From Lanius collurio (Eukaryota; Chordata; Aves; Passeriformes; Laniidae): 64,000 nucleotides of DNA. The notes under the pieces are model-generated. The model worked only from the letters and a program-made list of their open reading frames with translations, was not told the DNA's origin and searched no databases. Made by a program: the position numbers and the translations under genes. Within the stretch, counting starts at the first letter, position 1. Each line of letters starts with the position of its first letter. Below, one piece after another: positions 35,941 through 49,172 of this stretch. Location of the stretch: positions 1,414,791-1,478,790 of the forward strand of contig JACBWW010000050.1 in assembly GCA_020086605.1 (NCBI GenBank). Direction: 5' to 3'.

Positions 35941-36050
35941 ATCTCTGAGGTTTTTAAGAATAGGTTGGACCAGCATCTGTCAAATTATTTGGGTCAACTT
36001 GATCATGGCTTGGGGCCGTGGGAGGGAGCACGTCGAGACTCCTTGGAGCA
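35941..36050 (+). mobile_element. Probable CR1 LINE fragment
   Basis: 'ggtttttaagaataggttgg' followed by 'accagcatctgtcaaatt' resembles a CR1 subfamily with the '...tttttaagaacaggttggacaaacacctgtc...' form in its 3' region, in + orientation. The terminal 'ccttccaacc' signature is lost. Confidence 0.6.
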
Positions 36051-36399
36051 GAACGTCACTGAGGGAATAAGCACCATTCCCTTTCCTTGGGCGTCTTTTC
36101 CTCACATCCAACCAGGGCAGCTCTTGCCAGCTCCTTGCTCTCCTCCAGGCATAAAAATTTGGCAGATTCCACCCTGTTTAGGTATTTTATTTAATCTATT
36201 CTTGCCCCTCATCAGAAACCCTCTTATTAGCAACCACAGGCCCTATGGTAGGACATTTCCCTATGATTATGGGTGCAATAGGGTAAACCTCCTGGTTTCT
36301 AAATGCAATTATTTTTCAATTTTAAAGTGCACAATGAGTTTCTTAAACACTTGAACCAAATAATGGGAATTCATGGGTATGGAGTTCATGGAGAACTCA

Positions 36400-36722
36400 C
36401 TCTCTACAACTTACTGACAGGAAGGTGCAGCCAAATGGGAGTCAGGCTCTGCTCCCAGGGAACAGAGACAGGATGAGAGGAAAAGGCCTCAGACTGTGCC
36501 AGGGGAGGTTCAGGCTGGACATCAGGAGGAAATTTTTCATGGAAAGGGTGGTCAGGTGTTGACAGGGGCTGCCCAGGGAGGTTTGGAGTGCTTATCACTG
36601 GAGGTGTCCCAGGAAGGCCTGGATGTGGCACTGGGCTGGTGACAAGGGGGGGATCAGACACAGCTTGGACTCGATGACCCTGGAAGGCTTTTCCAACCTT
36701 AATGATTTTATGGTTCTGTAAT
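36400..36722 (+). mobile_element. CR1 LINE 3' fragment
   Basis: Starts 'ctctctacaacttactgaca', continues 'gttcaggctggacatcagga', and ends 'ttccaaccttaatgatttta' and 'tggttctgtaatt'. This is the complete terminal part of a CR1 element in + orientation. Confidence 0.94.
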
Positions 36723-39700
36723 TCCCTTGGCCGAGGGGAGCCTTAAGGATCTTTGTTTGAACAGAAGAGGCAGTGAAATTCAGAGTGCCCACCCTGGGGG
36801 TCCCATCTGCTCTGAGGGAATTAGCAAATACCTGGATGCTCACATGAGCTCTCTAGATCTGAGCACCCTCACCTTAGCAGAAAACTGTTCTCTTAAGGGG
36901 AAATGTACCTAAGAGAAAGTGGTCATCCTTTTGCCCCTTTTTCCTCACCTTTCTTCAGTATGGTCACCTCACAGCAAATTTTTATTTATTAAACCACAAG
37001 ATGCTCAGACACTGCAGCAAGCCCTGCGTGGCACAGGAGTTTGTGGAGGAGGGTACATTTATTGATCCTTATGATCAATTAAATGGGGAGGAGCACTCTG
37101 GAAAACCCAGTCCTTAGTGCACAGCAATGTGTGCTGCAGGGGGAACTTGGGGCTGCCTTAATTCATCACTTGTGGGGCAGCCTGGGAGGCTCCATGCCCA
37201 GGGAAGGGGTATGGAGTGGTTTGGGGAAGGCAAAGCTGGGATGGTTTGGGGAAGGCAGAGCAGGAACCTTGTACGTGCGCTGCTGCCCGTGCAGGAAGCC
37301 TGTGACTGCAGCAGCTCTGAGCTGATGGGGGAAGCAGCTGGGGCTGGCCAGTTCACCCTACAGCTCACCCATGATGTGTTGGGTTGGTTGTGTTGGCAAG
37401 AGAGGTGATAAAATTGGGGCTCTCCCCTGGATTCATCTGGCTGAGGGTGCTTTGGTCATCAAGTCACATGTGAGCATCTGTGGGCAAAGTAAATAGGAAA
37501 AACTTCCTCTAAAGCTGGCAGCATCCAGCCCTCAGCAGAGAGGCTGAGCTCTCTAAAACTCATCCTAGAAAACCCATTTTTTTAAGTCTGCATGCATTCT
37601 TTTAAGTGGAAAAAAACTAGAAAGGAAAGAGAGTGGAGGAAAGCCAGAAACAAAAGCGTGTCTCTTGGAGCTTGAGTCTGGGGAAAAATAAAGAGAAAGG
37701 GAAATAGATTACTCTGAAGAGGTACAGATGGAAGCATTGACACAAATGTGCTTTGCTTTCAGCAGGGCTGTAATTTGAGCAATGAACAGAGCTGGGCAAG
37801 CCAGACTAACCCTGAAGTTTGGAAGCACAGCACCTTCCTGCGACTGCTCATTCTTATTGTCAAAGCTGACCCAAGACAAGCTGAGTTTCCTCAGCTGACT
37901 TCCCTCTGAAACAGTTCTAGAATTGATTTTTTCTGGCTGTGGATAATTTCTCTTTTTTGGCTATTTGTATCACACTTAATTTTCCTTTCTTTCCCTGGAG
38001 AGAGAAGCAGTGAAAGGCTGTGAAATGCAATACAGCTCTTAGCTGAACTGATGATCCCAACATGGATTGTAATGATTCAAGCACTTGCAATTAATTTTAT
38101 ACAATTAACCCATTTAATTAATTATTCAGAGCAAAATTAGAACATGACTTTGCTGTCTGTTCACTGACACAATTTCCCAGTTGCCAGCCAGAGCTTCGTA
38201 TGTGCCCAGATGTGAAATCTCACCCTTGGCCACCGGGCAGATTCAGGCTGAGTGCCTGAGTCAGCAGCCCTCGGGGGCTGATGTGCTAAACACAGACCAG
38301 GCCAACTGCCATGGGTTTGATGTCTGTGTGGAGCTGTGTGTTTGCCCCAGGCACACCCGGGGAAGGGTGGGAGCATCTCTCTGCGATGCCCAGCGCCATC
38401 CATCCCGGATCTCTTCTCCTGGTGTTGTGGCCTGGACTCAGCTCTCAGCTGGGACTTCCCGGTGACACAGGTCCTCACATCCAAAGATCCTGCTGGGTAG
38501 CTCAGGAGGGAAGGGATAGGTGTAAGCCATGCAAGAAAGAGCTTTAATCCTGGCTTTCTGCGTGTGGCACTGCAGTTCATCCCCTCACTGCCAGGAATCA
38601 GCCTTTAAAAGGGAAAACCACCCTCCTTTTATGTCAGCGTGCAGGAGCCCCTGCTCAGCAGCCCCTGCTCTCCTCAGCAGCATTTCCTACCACAATCATA
38701 AAACTTGGCAGTGGGGCCCAAAGGAACTGAAAGAAAGAACTCTGTCACTTCTCACTGGAAACTTGCTTTCATCTCCTGGGAGGCCTCCTCTAAAGCAGGC
38801 AGTGGCTAAACCAAACAACAAGCTCTGGTGTCTTCTCGGTGCTCTGTTAAATCAATTGCATTGAAGAAACTCAATTTTATAATGAATTGAAGTGATCCCT
38901 CACATCCCCTCAAGAATGGGCTGCAGGAGGAGTGCCTGGCTGAGCTGGAGCTCCTCATCCACTTGCACATCCAAGTGTCCATGACATTAGGTTAGAATTC
39001 AGCCATTCTCTTCTGCGCAAACCGTGAGTGCTTATATACATTATTGTATATACATTATATACATTTGATGGAAATACATTATTTTCCATCAAATACAGGC
39101 TAGGAAATAACAAAACTTCCTCCCACCCCAAGGTGCTCCTCTTGTTTTTCATTTTGAAGAGGATGTTCAGTTGTGTGGCCTCAGAGCCATGAGGATCCCT
39201 GTGCTGGGCTTTGGAGCAGTTCACTGAAGTGAACCATTTTCAGCTGAATTCAAAATAGGGTATTTTGATTACTGAGATAATAAGGAGAATGCCGAACCCT
39301 TATCACTGTGGACTGGACCAGTAATCCAGAGGAAATTATTCAACCAGCCTTGGTCTTGAAAAGGAGCTGCTCCTCTGGCAGATTTTTGATCAGAGGAAGG
39401 CAATGGTGGCTCCTGGGTGGCCCAGCTTGTATATTTTTGTGATTTTAACCCATGTGATAATTGCAGAATTGAGTAAATTTTATGCTTCCTAGAAATCTTA
39501 ATCTGGAGTCATTAAGATGGTCAATATTGCTGGAAATCAACCACAGATTGTGCATGTTGGTGTAGAAAAGGGGAATTTGGTATTTGCCTCAGAAATCTTG
39601 AGGATGATTAATCCACAATTGGTAACCAGCACGAGGCACAAATGGAATTAACCCTGGATTTTGAACAGGTTATTCAGTGATGCTGGAATGCCAACATCTG

Positions 39701-40622
39701 CATATCAGCACAGCTCCTGCAGCCTTAAGAAGGGCAAGACTTCACAGGTTTGGAATGAGATCACAGTTGGAGAGAATGAATTTAGTCTAAATTTAGCCAT
39801 CTGAAAGAAAAGTCTTGTCTAAACGGGGCTGGTACCACACATCACGAACATCTGTCAGTGTGTGGGGTGACTCACCTGGGAGCACTTCCATCCCTTATCT
39901 ACAGCCCTGGAACAAAGCCTGGCTGACCAAACTGCTGAACTTTGGCATGGATAAGGTCTGGGGAGCTGACTCACACCCACAGTGTTTGCTGAGTGCATTT
40001 CTTCCACGTGTTTGGTGTCTCCAGGTGCCACTTCTGCTGCCAGGGAGTTGATCTGAGGTCTCTGCAATGCCTCTCTCAGGCAGTGGTTACAGAGCTGCAC
40101 TTTAATTGATTTAATGCAGCCTGGAATAACTAAACTTGGCTTACTGGAACAAAAACATGTGTTTTGACCAGGGCTTGAACTTCTCCTTTTCCTCCCTGCA
40201 GAAATCCCTCTCCCTGTCTGTGGGGTTCCTCCAGGTGAGGAATTCAGTGCTTTTCATTCCAGACTGGTGGAAACCCTGTGCTTTTGGCCTCTCTGGCCAG
40301 GGGACATGCAGGGAAGCAGCTGGCTTGGGATGGTTCTGTTTGAAACTGCAGGAAGAAAGAAGAAAGGACAGTAGGAACACACTGAATATCCAGGGAGATG
40401 CTGGGAATGCACTGCCCATGTGTCTGGGAAACAGGGACATGGACTTTTCTCATTTCTCATGCGGGCTGGAACTCCAGAGTCAGGCTCAACATCCAACTCT
40501 TGAGCCCTTCCTCTTCTGTGGGCTCAGGGTGATTCTGTGGTGGGTTAAAAGAACTCTCTCTGCTCTCTACCATTTAAGCTGCTTTTAATTTAACTTTCTC
40601 AGCAGGAAACACTGCTCAAGGC
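36723..40622. other. Noncoding stretch
   Basis: No gene recognised. A diverged ~29-bp tandem pair lies at about 37206-37262 ('ggtttggggaaggca' twice). TAATTA-type motifs cluster at 38077-38130, and a 12-bp-stem inverted repeat lies at 39063-39094. Confidence 0.45.
39063..39094. repeat. Short perfect inverted repeat
   Basis: ATTTGATGGAAA (39063-39074) and TTTCCATCAAAT (39083-39094) are exact reverse complements around an 8-base AT loop. They follow an alternating 'tatacatta' run. Confidence 0.8.
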
Positions 40623-40623
40623 N
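40623..40623. other. Single undetermined base (N)
   Basis: The only N I noticed, directly against the start of the (ATGG)n array. It suggests that the array length or its junction was not resolved. Confidence 0.95.
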
Positions 40624-40670
40624 ATGGATGGATGGATGGATGGATGGATGGATGGATGGATGGATGGATG
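40624..40670. repeat. (ATGG)n microsatellite
   Basis: About twelve ATGG units without interruption, the same repeat as 31711-31762 on the other strand. The repeated MDGW frame across it is an artefact. Confidence 0.98.
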
Positions 40671-41901
40671 TCACAGAAGCACTGGAGTTTTTCCCTCAGC
40701 ACACACAGCTCATGGTGTATATGAATCAAATCACATAATTGGACATGTCTGCAGGGTTCCATTTCTCTGGCCACTGGGAAATTGGGTAATTCTCCTGATA
40801 TTTATGGTATCTCTTCCAGTTCAATGGGAGATGTCAGTATCTGCAGCTGGAGGATGGGAGTTGCTGGGTAAATCTCAAGGGTGATTGAGATCCCCCTTGT
40901 GGATCCCTACACCTGACCATTCTACCCCCAAACACTGTGAAAGGGAGTTCAGGACTTCAGCTGCTCAGTCTCATAGAGTAAAATTATTGACTGTGGATTC
41001 CACTCAGAGCAGTCTGGGTCTACAAATAATTTTGCTATAAATATTGGGGTTTTTCCAGACAGCTTTGGGATTTCTGTATGTCTCCATGCTTTCATGTTTG
41101 AGCTTTACAGTGAAAGACTGAATCGAAAAGATTCTTCTGAAATAATTACATTAGCCAACTAGACCTTTGAGCATAAAAATCTTAGCTCTACAAATAATTG
41201 CAGTGACAGATAAATTCTTTGGTAGCTGCTGTTGTAGAAGCACCAACAAAAGGAATTTTTTTCTCTTCTCCAAAAGGGTAAAAATGAGTTGAAATAGATT
41301 TGACATGTGAGAGCACCTGCTTGAGGAGCTGAGGCTGTTTCAGATGTACAGTGATAAAAGCAGACAACCCAGGTTGCTGATGGGTTTGGAAAGCAAAAGT
41401 CATGAAATGGTGACTTTCCTCCTCCCCTGCTTCCAGCCCTGGAAGGAAGGGGAATGTCTGGTCCAGGAGGTGTGAAAACTAGTGCTGCACTTGTCATGGG
41501 GGACTGGCAGTGCAACAGTCCTATTCCACAGCTGGAAATACAAACTTTTTTCCTTCATAAATATGCAAATGCTCCTTTGATTTGGTTGGTTCACATTCTC
41601 TAACTTTGCCCTCAAACTCCCTAATTCAAACTGTTTCAAACTGAAGAGGGAACCCAAAGATTGTTTATTAGTTACATAACTTCCTTCCCTTCTGACACTG
41701 TAGTGTCAGAAATGAGGAGCTGTTGATGGTTGAAATCCATATTTGGCTGTAAACTTTTGAGCCAAACTCTTCATTAATGTGTTCAACGAGATGTCACTTG
41801 TTGATGTGTGTGTATTTGAGTGCACTCCATGCTCAGGTTGGAGGTTAAAATCCTACGTGTCAGAGATCACAGCCAACAAACCTCTACTGTAAAACCCCCC
41901 A
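40671..41901. other. Noncoding stretch with a near-perfect palindrome
   Basis: No gene recognised. It contains the 22-bp palindrome at 41690-41711. Confidence 0.45.
41690..41711. repeat. 22-bp near-perfect palindrome
   Basis: TTCTGACACT and AGTGTCAGAA are exact reverse complements separated by two bases (GT). It could be a dimeric transcription-factor site or a chance palindrome. Confidence 0.75.
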
Positions 41902-42258
41902 TTGAATCAATGTGTTGGAAGGGATCTAAAAACTCATCCAGTGCCCCACCCTGCCATAGTCAGGGACACCTTCCACTAGCCCAGGGTGCTCCAAGCCCCA
42001 TCCAGCCTGGCCTTGGGCACTGCCAGGGATCCAGGGGCAGCCACAGCTTCCCTGGGCTCCCTGTGCCAGGACCTTTCCACCCTCATAGCCAGGAATTCCT
42101 TCCCAATACCCCATCTAACCCTGCCCTCTGGCAGTGGGAAGCCATTCCCCCTTGTCCTGTCACTAAGGTCTCCCTGGGGGCTTCTCTTCTCCAGGTGAAC
42201 TCACCCAGCTCTCCCAGCCTGGCTCCAGAGCAGAAGGGTTCCAGCTCTGGGATCATAT
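41902..42258 (-). mobile_element. CR1 LINE 3' fragment
   Basis: The + strand shows 'gtgttggaagggatctaaaa', 'agtcagggacaccttccact', 'ccatccagcctggccttggg' and 'tgtcctgtcactaa', which is antisense CR1. The terminal 'cacagaatgg' is degraded. Confidence 0.93.
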
Positions 42259-43300
42259 CTTAATTTTGAAAAGTTCTCTATCTAGTCTTCAGTCTGAATT
42301 TTACCAGTAAGGCAGCAGCCCAACTTGTATTTCAGTATAACCTCTGCTTTCAGAGTTCATTCTCAGCCAAGTGTTTTAAAGGCCTTTCTTATAAAGAAGA
42401 TTTGCATGAACTGAGGCAGTTCCCAACAATTATCCTCCACTTGCAGACAGTGGTTTTCCCCTTTTCCTTGGCAAGGTGCATCCACGTCCCCACTGCTGTG
42501 TTTACGGCACGCTTCCAGGAGTTTGGGGTTAAATTTGAGCATTGTGACATCAAAATTGTGCATGAGGTTTTGTGGTGACAGTCATGCACAAGAATTCTTT
42601 TCTTGTGAAAAGTGTTCACAAATTAGGGGGAAAAGGCTGAAACTCCACGTTCCCAGCCAGGACAGTTCCTGTGCTGCTCATACAAGGAGATGAGCAGTTG
42701 GAGATTCCCGATCCCAGTGGGAGAGGAAGGGGATCAGCACATCTCCTCTGGGTGACTCCCACTGAGCCAGTGCCAAAGGCTTCATGTTGATTGATGCACA
42801 AAAAGCACCACTTCAGCTGCATCAGCCTTTGGGGGACGATTCTCCGAAGCGTGGAAAATTTCCAGAGTGCATCCGGGGTGTCAGCACAGAGGCTCCTGCT
42901 GTGGCCAGCTGGGCCATAGGGTGACTGCCTGGGTGACAAGCTCAGCTGTGCCAGAGGTGTCCAGCAGGTTTCTCCTTGGGACAGGCTTTACCTTGGTGAT
43001 CTCTCAAACACAAGGTAAAGGAGATTTTTCTGGGAAGTCTCACCCACCAAATAACATTTGTATCATATCTTGGTGTTACTTTTCCAGGAAATATGTGATA
43101 ATTTCGACTTTAAGGCTCCTTGTAGGAGGTGGATGTGAGGATTTGTGTCAAAAACAGCCTCTCCAGATGGGTCTCCCAATGCCTCATGTTTGTCTGTGGC
43201 TTTTTCTGCCAGGATCCATCCAGGATGGCCCCCTGGAGGCCCCTCTGTTTGTTAGACAAGGATGCTGTGGCAGGGACCATATATAAATCTGATTCACAGT
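42259..43300. other. Noncoding spacer between CR1 copies
   Basis: Nothing recognised. Confidence 0.45.
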
Positions 43301-43645
43301 GTCATGGAATAACAGAATACCCTGAGTTGAAGGGACCCACCAGGATCATGGATTCAGCCCCTGTCCCTGCACAGACACCCCAACACCCCCACCCTGGGCA
43401 TCCCTGGTAGCTCCTGGAGCTCTGGCAGCCTCGGGGCCGTGCCCATTCCCTGGGGAGCCTGGGCAGTGCCAGCACCCTCTGGGGGAAGAACCTTTCCCTG
43501 ATCTCCAGCCTGACCCTGCCCTGGCACAGCTCCAGCCATTCCCGGGGTCCTGTCCCTGCTCACAGGGAGCAGAGATCGGAGCTGTCCCTAAGGAGGAGCT
43601 GCAGCCCCTGGTGAGCTCAGCCCTGTCTCCTCTCTCCAGGCTGGT
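43301..43645 (-). mobile_element. CR1 LINE 3' fragment
   Basis: The + strand has 'gtcatggaataacagaatac', 'gagttgaagggacccaccag', 'ctgcacagacaccccaacac' and 'agaacctttccctgatctcc'. Same subfamily form as 11479-11632, on the - strand. GC-rich chance frames cross it (for example 43346-43735) and are not genes. Confidence 0.93.
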
Positions 43646-46600
43646 TGGCATTGGTGCCAGTGACATTCCACTGTGGTGCTCCCTGCCCAGGAAAGCCTGA
43701 CAGCCCCCACATTCCTGACCCCTCTCTCCCCACACAGCAGGTTAAAGGGTGAATAAAACCAGCTGTTTCCTCTCCTCACTGGGAGTCAGGAAGGCTTGGA
43801 AACACCCAGGCAGCCCAGGAAGTGCCCCCCTGAGTGTGTAGGCACAGAGCAGTGCTGGGCATGGCAGTGATCATGCACTGGCAGCATGTGCAAGGTTCAG
43901 ACATCTTGCATCAGTCCCTTGGTTGGCTAAAAAACCCTCTCCAGGAAATTCAGGGGTTCCCCTTTTTCCTTGTCTCTGCTTGCATGCAGCCAGGCTGTTC
44001 AGGAACTGTTTATATTTCCCCGAAATAATAAAAACACTACCTTTAACTCCCATTTGAGGAGAGCAGGGACAATAAATGGAGCTTCCGCTCTTCTTCTAAA
44101 ATCCTACTAAAATCTGTGACAGCTGGGTGATTTTGGGAAGCTTTCCCTTGCCTGTTCCATGGTCCCAGATCTTTATTGTTGCTTCCCATAACCTGCTGGA
44201 TGAGGAGAATATTTCAACTCTGTGCAATGGCAAACCATGGTACATAACACAGCAGGAGGGTTGGGGACTTTAAACCCTGTTGGTCATCCAGTGATTTCCT
44301 TTCAGAGGGCTAGTTGGCTCCTTTGTATCCAGATTCCCAGTGGAGGATATTTAAAAACCGGTCCTAACTTGCATTAAGAAACAGAGATTTTCATAATAAA
44401 ACCAGCCTATTCTGATTCTTTCTCTATAAAGCATTAGAAAAATGGAAGTGACACTTGGTCAGACATTAACGTATCTGTCAAGCATCAGCAAACAAACAGG
44501 CACAAAATCTGCTCAAATAGGTCCAAATCACTTGCATTTCCCTACACTTTCTGCTCTGGTAAGGACAGAGCCAGGAAAAATGGTTTATTGCACTTTTACT
44601 GGTGTATAGAACTTGCTGTGCAAGTTTGACCCTTGATGGTATGAATAACTTGATTGAAATGCAGATATTAGGGAAGGAGAGCCTTTAATGCCTCCAGGAA
44701 CAACCTTATCCACCGACCTTACTGAATGGTACGGAGGGAGAGATTTGGGGCTCATGGAACCCTTCCACATATCTTATCAAAGACTCAGAAAAGCCAAATA
44801 AGTGCAATTGCTGGGTTCAGAACAACGAGTTCATCCACAAGGAAACACTTCCAGCCCTTTACAGAAAGGATCTGAGGGGAAAGGCAGAGTGAGGGGTTGC
44901 AAACCAGTTCAGTGAACAGCTTGTTCTCTTGAGTAACTCGAGCTTGATAACAACCCCATGTGGGCTTGATATGAGGGCTCATGAGCTGTGGTGGGGCTGG
45001 AATCAAGTTTCATCAAGTTCTTCTGGTCTGTCTGTTCTGAGCCTATGACCTCAATCAAGGGAGCTTTTCCTAGCAAAGAAAAGGGATGCTTGTGGGTGTA
45101 GTGTGGGCAGCCCCTCACAAAATGTGTCTGCAGTGGGTGATGGAGCTCAGAGAGAGCAAACATTTTTCCAACACCTGCTGAAACCAACCTGATGTCTCAG
45201 ACACCCATAAGTGTCACTCTTTGGGACACATTTCTCTAGACTTTTGCTTCTGTTGTCTGTTGTCAAAAATGCCTCTGCTGTTGGCTGCTGAGGTGGATCA
45301 CATGAACTTTCCACACGGACATGGCTGCAGGAATCCAGTGACTGTAATTCCTTCCCTCTTGTGCTGCTGTCAGGGATCTACATACACATGCCAGAGTTTA
45401 GCATGGTGTGCAGAAAATCTGGATGCCTCAAGTATTGAACTGAAATACTTATTTTTTTCTCCATGGATTTAGCTATTGCAAAGCCAATGTCTATCAGCAA
45501 ATCATGAGGGCTAAAGGTGCAGAGCACCCTGGAACTTATCATAGAACATGGTGAGACCAGGTGCTCTCCCTGCCAAGGACTTTGGAAATGGTCAACTTGG
45601 GGCCGCTCCTTCTGTTCCTGGAGACCAGAGGAACTTTTTGGATTGCAATTTCAGCTTTTCTTTTTCTCCATGGCCTTTAAGGGGTTTTAAGGGTTTCCCA
45701 GATCTTGTTCATGTACAAAGCTAGTTATAGCAATGGAAATGTGGGTCGCTGTTTGGATCAGAGCTGAAAAGCAGGGTCTGACCTTTATACAACTATTTTT
45801 CCCCTCAATTACACAGAAAATGGATGCCTGATTAACAGACCACTAATAACTGCATGACCAGCACTGGGTATTGCAGAATAGGTTAACACATCCAACCAGT
45901 GACTATGTTTGGTCATGGGAAAGGGCTGTAAATCCATGAAAACCAGTGTTTCATTCATGGAAGCTGAAAGGATGGATGGTGCGTAACTCCTCGTAAGTCA
46001 CCGGTTGTGTAAGCGTGAGGAAGCTGCTGGCGTGGTCAGCCCGAGGATCCTGCTCCCAGATCATGTATCCTGCAGGGAAACAGCTTTGCACAAGGGCAGG
46101 AAGTCAGCTGTGTCAAAGACTGGTGACACACTGTGAGTGCTGAGTGACCAGTGCACAGGGCACCCTGTCCGTGCCACGGGGTCACAGGACCACTCGGCCG
46201 GGAGGTGACCTCGGGAGGTCCCTGCCCAACCCCCCTCAAAGCAGGTCAGCTCTGGGTCAGACCAGGTCGCTCAGGGTTGGCACCAGCTGGGTCTTGAGAG
46301 CTTCCATGGATGGAGGCAGCCCTGGGAGCACATTGTACCTTCCTCCTGCCTGGAATGGGTGGTGGAGGGTCAGCCCTCGTGTCCAAATGGCCACTGCAAC
46401 TCCTGATCCTAATCAATTCCTGAGCTGATAATCCTACTCAGCCTGGGGACCCTCAAGCCCACCTGAGGTCTTGGGCCTCAAGTTCACTGTTGTTGCTCTA
46501 CTTGTCTCTTAGGTAGAGTGAGTAGATTCCAACAAAACTAAAACTACACTAAAATGTTCTGTGTTTGAATAACAAGAAACATCCCCCAAGATAATTCCAG

Positions 46601-47280
46601 CCAGGCCCCAGTGAGTGCACGGATGGTTGGGAGTGGAGGTGAGAAGAGTTCCAGGATCTGCTTTGTGGATGTGGCTTCCCTCTCTGTGCCAGGCAATAGG
46701 AACTACAGGAACTTTTCCTTCCTGACGCTCCTATTTTCCCCCTGAACTTCTTTTCAAGACTCTACAGAGTTTGTTTTAAGGACACTGCACATTCAGAGGC
46801 TGCATTGCATAATTCTTATTGTCCTTGCTAAAGCCTTAAAGGAAAATCACTTGAATTAAATATTTTTCCCCTTGCCCCAGGCAGGATGTGAAAGAAAGCA
46901 GATTCCTTAAACCATGGATGGCCAAAGTATTTTTATTTACTTTTTTTATGGCCGGTTTAATTGTCGTCAGTGACTGGTCAAGGGATTAAATGAAATCCAC
47001 CTGTTTTTAATGCTGGTTGTGGAATTATTATGTATGAAGAATGTTTTTATGCACATTATAAACAAAATGGGGGTGATTTACACCAGCTACTGTAACAGGA
47101 AGCATTACAGAGTGAAATGAATTGCGACATAACACGCAATGGCTGAAGGCAACGAAATTAAAGTAAAATTCATTCTTCTGATTGCAACTTCTTTAGTGCT
47201 GTCATTGCTTAAGAAAATTGTGAAAGAGTGGGAGAAGTTTCAGGTCTGCTTGAATCCTTTGAATGTGTTCAAACTGACTG
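43646..47280. other. Noncoding stretch
   Basis: No gene or RNA recognised; open frames are short. Confidence 0.45.
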
Positions 47281-47519
47281 AGGGGAAATTTAGGTTCAAT
47301 ACATGGAAGGAAATGCTCCCTGTGAAGGTGGTGAGGCCCTGGCACAGGTTGCCCAGGGAAGCTGTGGCTGCCCCTGGATCCCTGGAAGTGTCCAAGGCCA
47401 GGCTGGACAGGACTTGGAGCACCCTGGGCTAGTGGAAGGTGTCCGTCTCTGTGGCAGGGGTGGCACTGGATGAGCTTTTTAAGGTCCCTTCCAACCCCAA
47501 AATTCTGGGACTCCATGAT
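47281..47519 (+). mobile_element. CR1 LINE 3' fragment
   Basis: 'gtgaggccctggcacaggtt', 'gtgtccaaggccaggctgga', 'aaggtcccttccaaccccaa' and 'attctgggactccatg' give the full CR1 3' end in + orientation. Confidence 0.95.
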
Positions 47520-49023
47520 ACAATTTACTTTCCCCACCCTGCTTTATCCTTTTGCAGAGAACAGACCCCAGAAAGGACATTTGCCTTGTCCATCACCTGG
47601 GTCCTTCCCTGATCTCCATGACCTTTCAAAGTTGATGGGCAGGTGTGGCATGCACACCAGCCAGCCCTCTGGGCACCAGAGGATGCCACCCGTCAGGTCC
47701 CATGGACTTCACAGGAGAAGGTTTCTTGAGAGACCGTGGCTCAATTCCCTTCTAGCCCTGGTGTATCCTCTCCTCCTTGAGCCACACCTCCAAGCTCTGG
47801 AGCCTGGAGCCCTTCCTGGTGAACAGCGAGGCAAAGCAGACAGAGTCCCTCATTCCCACCTGCATCAATAGTCACTAAATCCTCTGCCCCACTCAGACAC
47901 GTTTTCCTTGTCCAGCTTTACTTCCCACGTAGGTTTAGAAACTCTTCTTGCTGCCCTTGACCCAGTCCCTTCAGCTGTGGCCATCCTGATGGCAGCCCTG
48001 CACGCCTGTGGGTCCCAGTCCTTCCTCTGCAGACTGTCCCTGCTCCCAGCTCTGGGTGCTCCCTCCTCAGCCTGGAGCTCAGTGTAGACCAGGCTGCCAT
48101 GGACTTCCACATCCCCAGACCAGACTTCCTATTTTTGTGAGAACTTGCTTTCAGTTTTGAACAGAGAAAACATCTCAAGGCAGAGATTTCCTTCTCTGTT
48201 TAAGCATAAAGGCACATTGTGACACTTGAATTTCTGCTTTCTCATTGTACTGGGGGAGCACCATGTCTTCAGCTTCTCACCTGGCTATTAACCCTGTCAA
48301 ATAATCAAGGTGGTATTTGCATGAGTGTTCTCTGGTAAGTGGTGCTACTGAATCAAGAGTTGCCAGGTGAGAGTATTTAGAGCTGCCATGAATGTTTACA
48401 GAAGTGAAGAAGCCTAAAAAAACTTTGCTTACACATGAAAAAAGTTTTAAAAAGTGTTTATTCTAGAAGGCAGAGTTTGACTATGATCTGATTACATGAT
48501 GCTGTTGATATTCTGCAGGCCTGGGCAGATCCCTGGACATTTTTGCTGTGGCCATGGTGACATTTACATGCCAGGTCTAAGGGGAAATTAGTGAAATAGA
48601 GTCATTTATTTGTATACATTCTTGTTTAATGGATTAATCCATGTTTACATACCTACTGTGTGAGCCACCCGGCAAGCACCGAAATCTGAGGAGAGCACAT
48701 GATACTGGTCCATGGCTTTGCAGAGTTCCTTTTCAAAGTAAACAGGCCTGTGCTGCTGCTTGGTGCCCAACAGTTTGGTTTCAGTATGGAAACCAAGCCT
48801 GGCCAAGAAGGAGGTGCTTGAGCACCGAGGAGATTAAAGCATTAAAGGATTTTCTGTGCTCTGGCACCTTCCCTCTCTAGAGGGAGGCACTTCCTATAAA
48901 TATTTGGTTCTAGTTCCTACAGTTTTTGAGTATGTGGCACTTGGACAGATGATTCATATGTTTTCATATACTTCTAGGCATGTATTTATTGGCTCCTCAG
49001 ATATGGAGAATTGAATTTGTTAA
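47520..49023. other. Noncoding stretch
   Basis: Nothing recognised. Frames near 47470-47871 and 47865-48178 have no motif. Confidence 0.45.
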
Positions 49024-49172
49024 TTAAGAAGCTGTGGCTGCCCCATCCCTGGAAGTGTTCAAGGCCAGGTAGGACAGGGCTTGGAGCAACTTGGTGTACC
49101 TGCCCATGGCAGAGGGTGGAACTAGAAGAGTTTTAAGGTCATTCCAACTCAAACCAGTCTGGGATTCTGTGA
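49024..49172 (+). mobile_element. CR1 LINE 3' fragment, short
   Basis: 'agaagctgtggctgccccat', 'gtgttcaaggccaggtagga', 'tgcccatggcagagggtgga' and 'gtctgggattctgtgatt' in + orientation. Confidence 0.93.
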
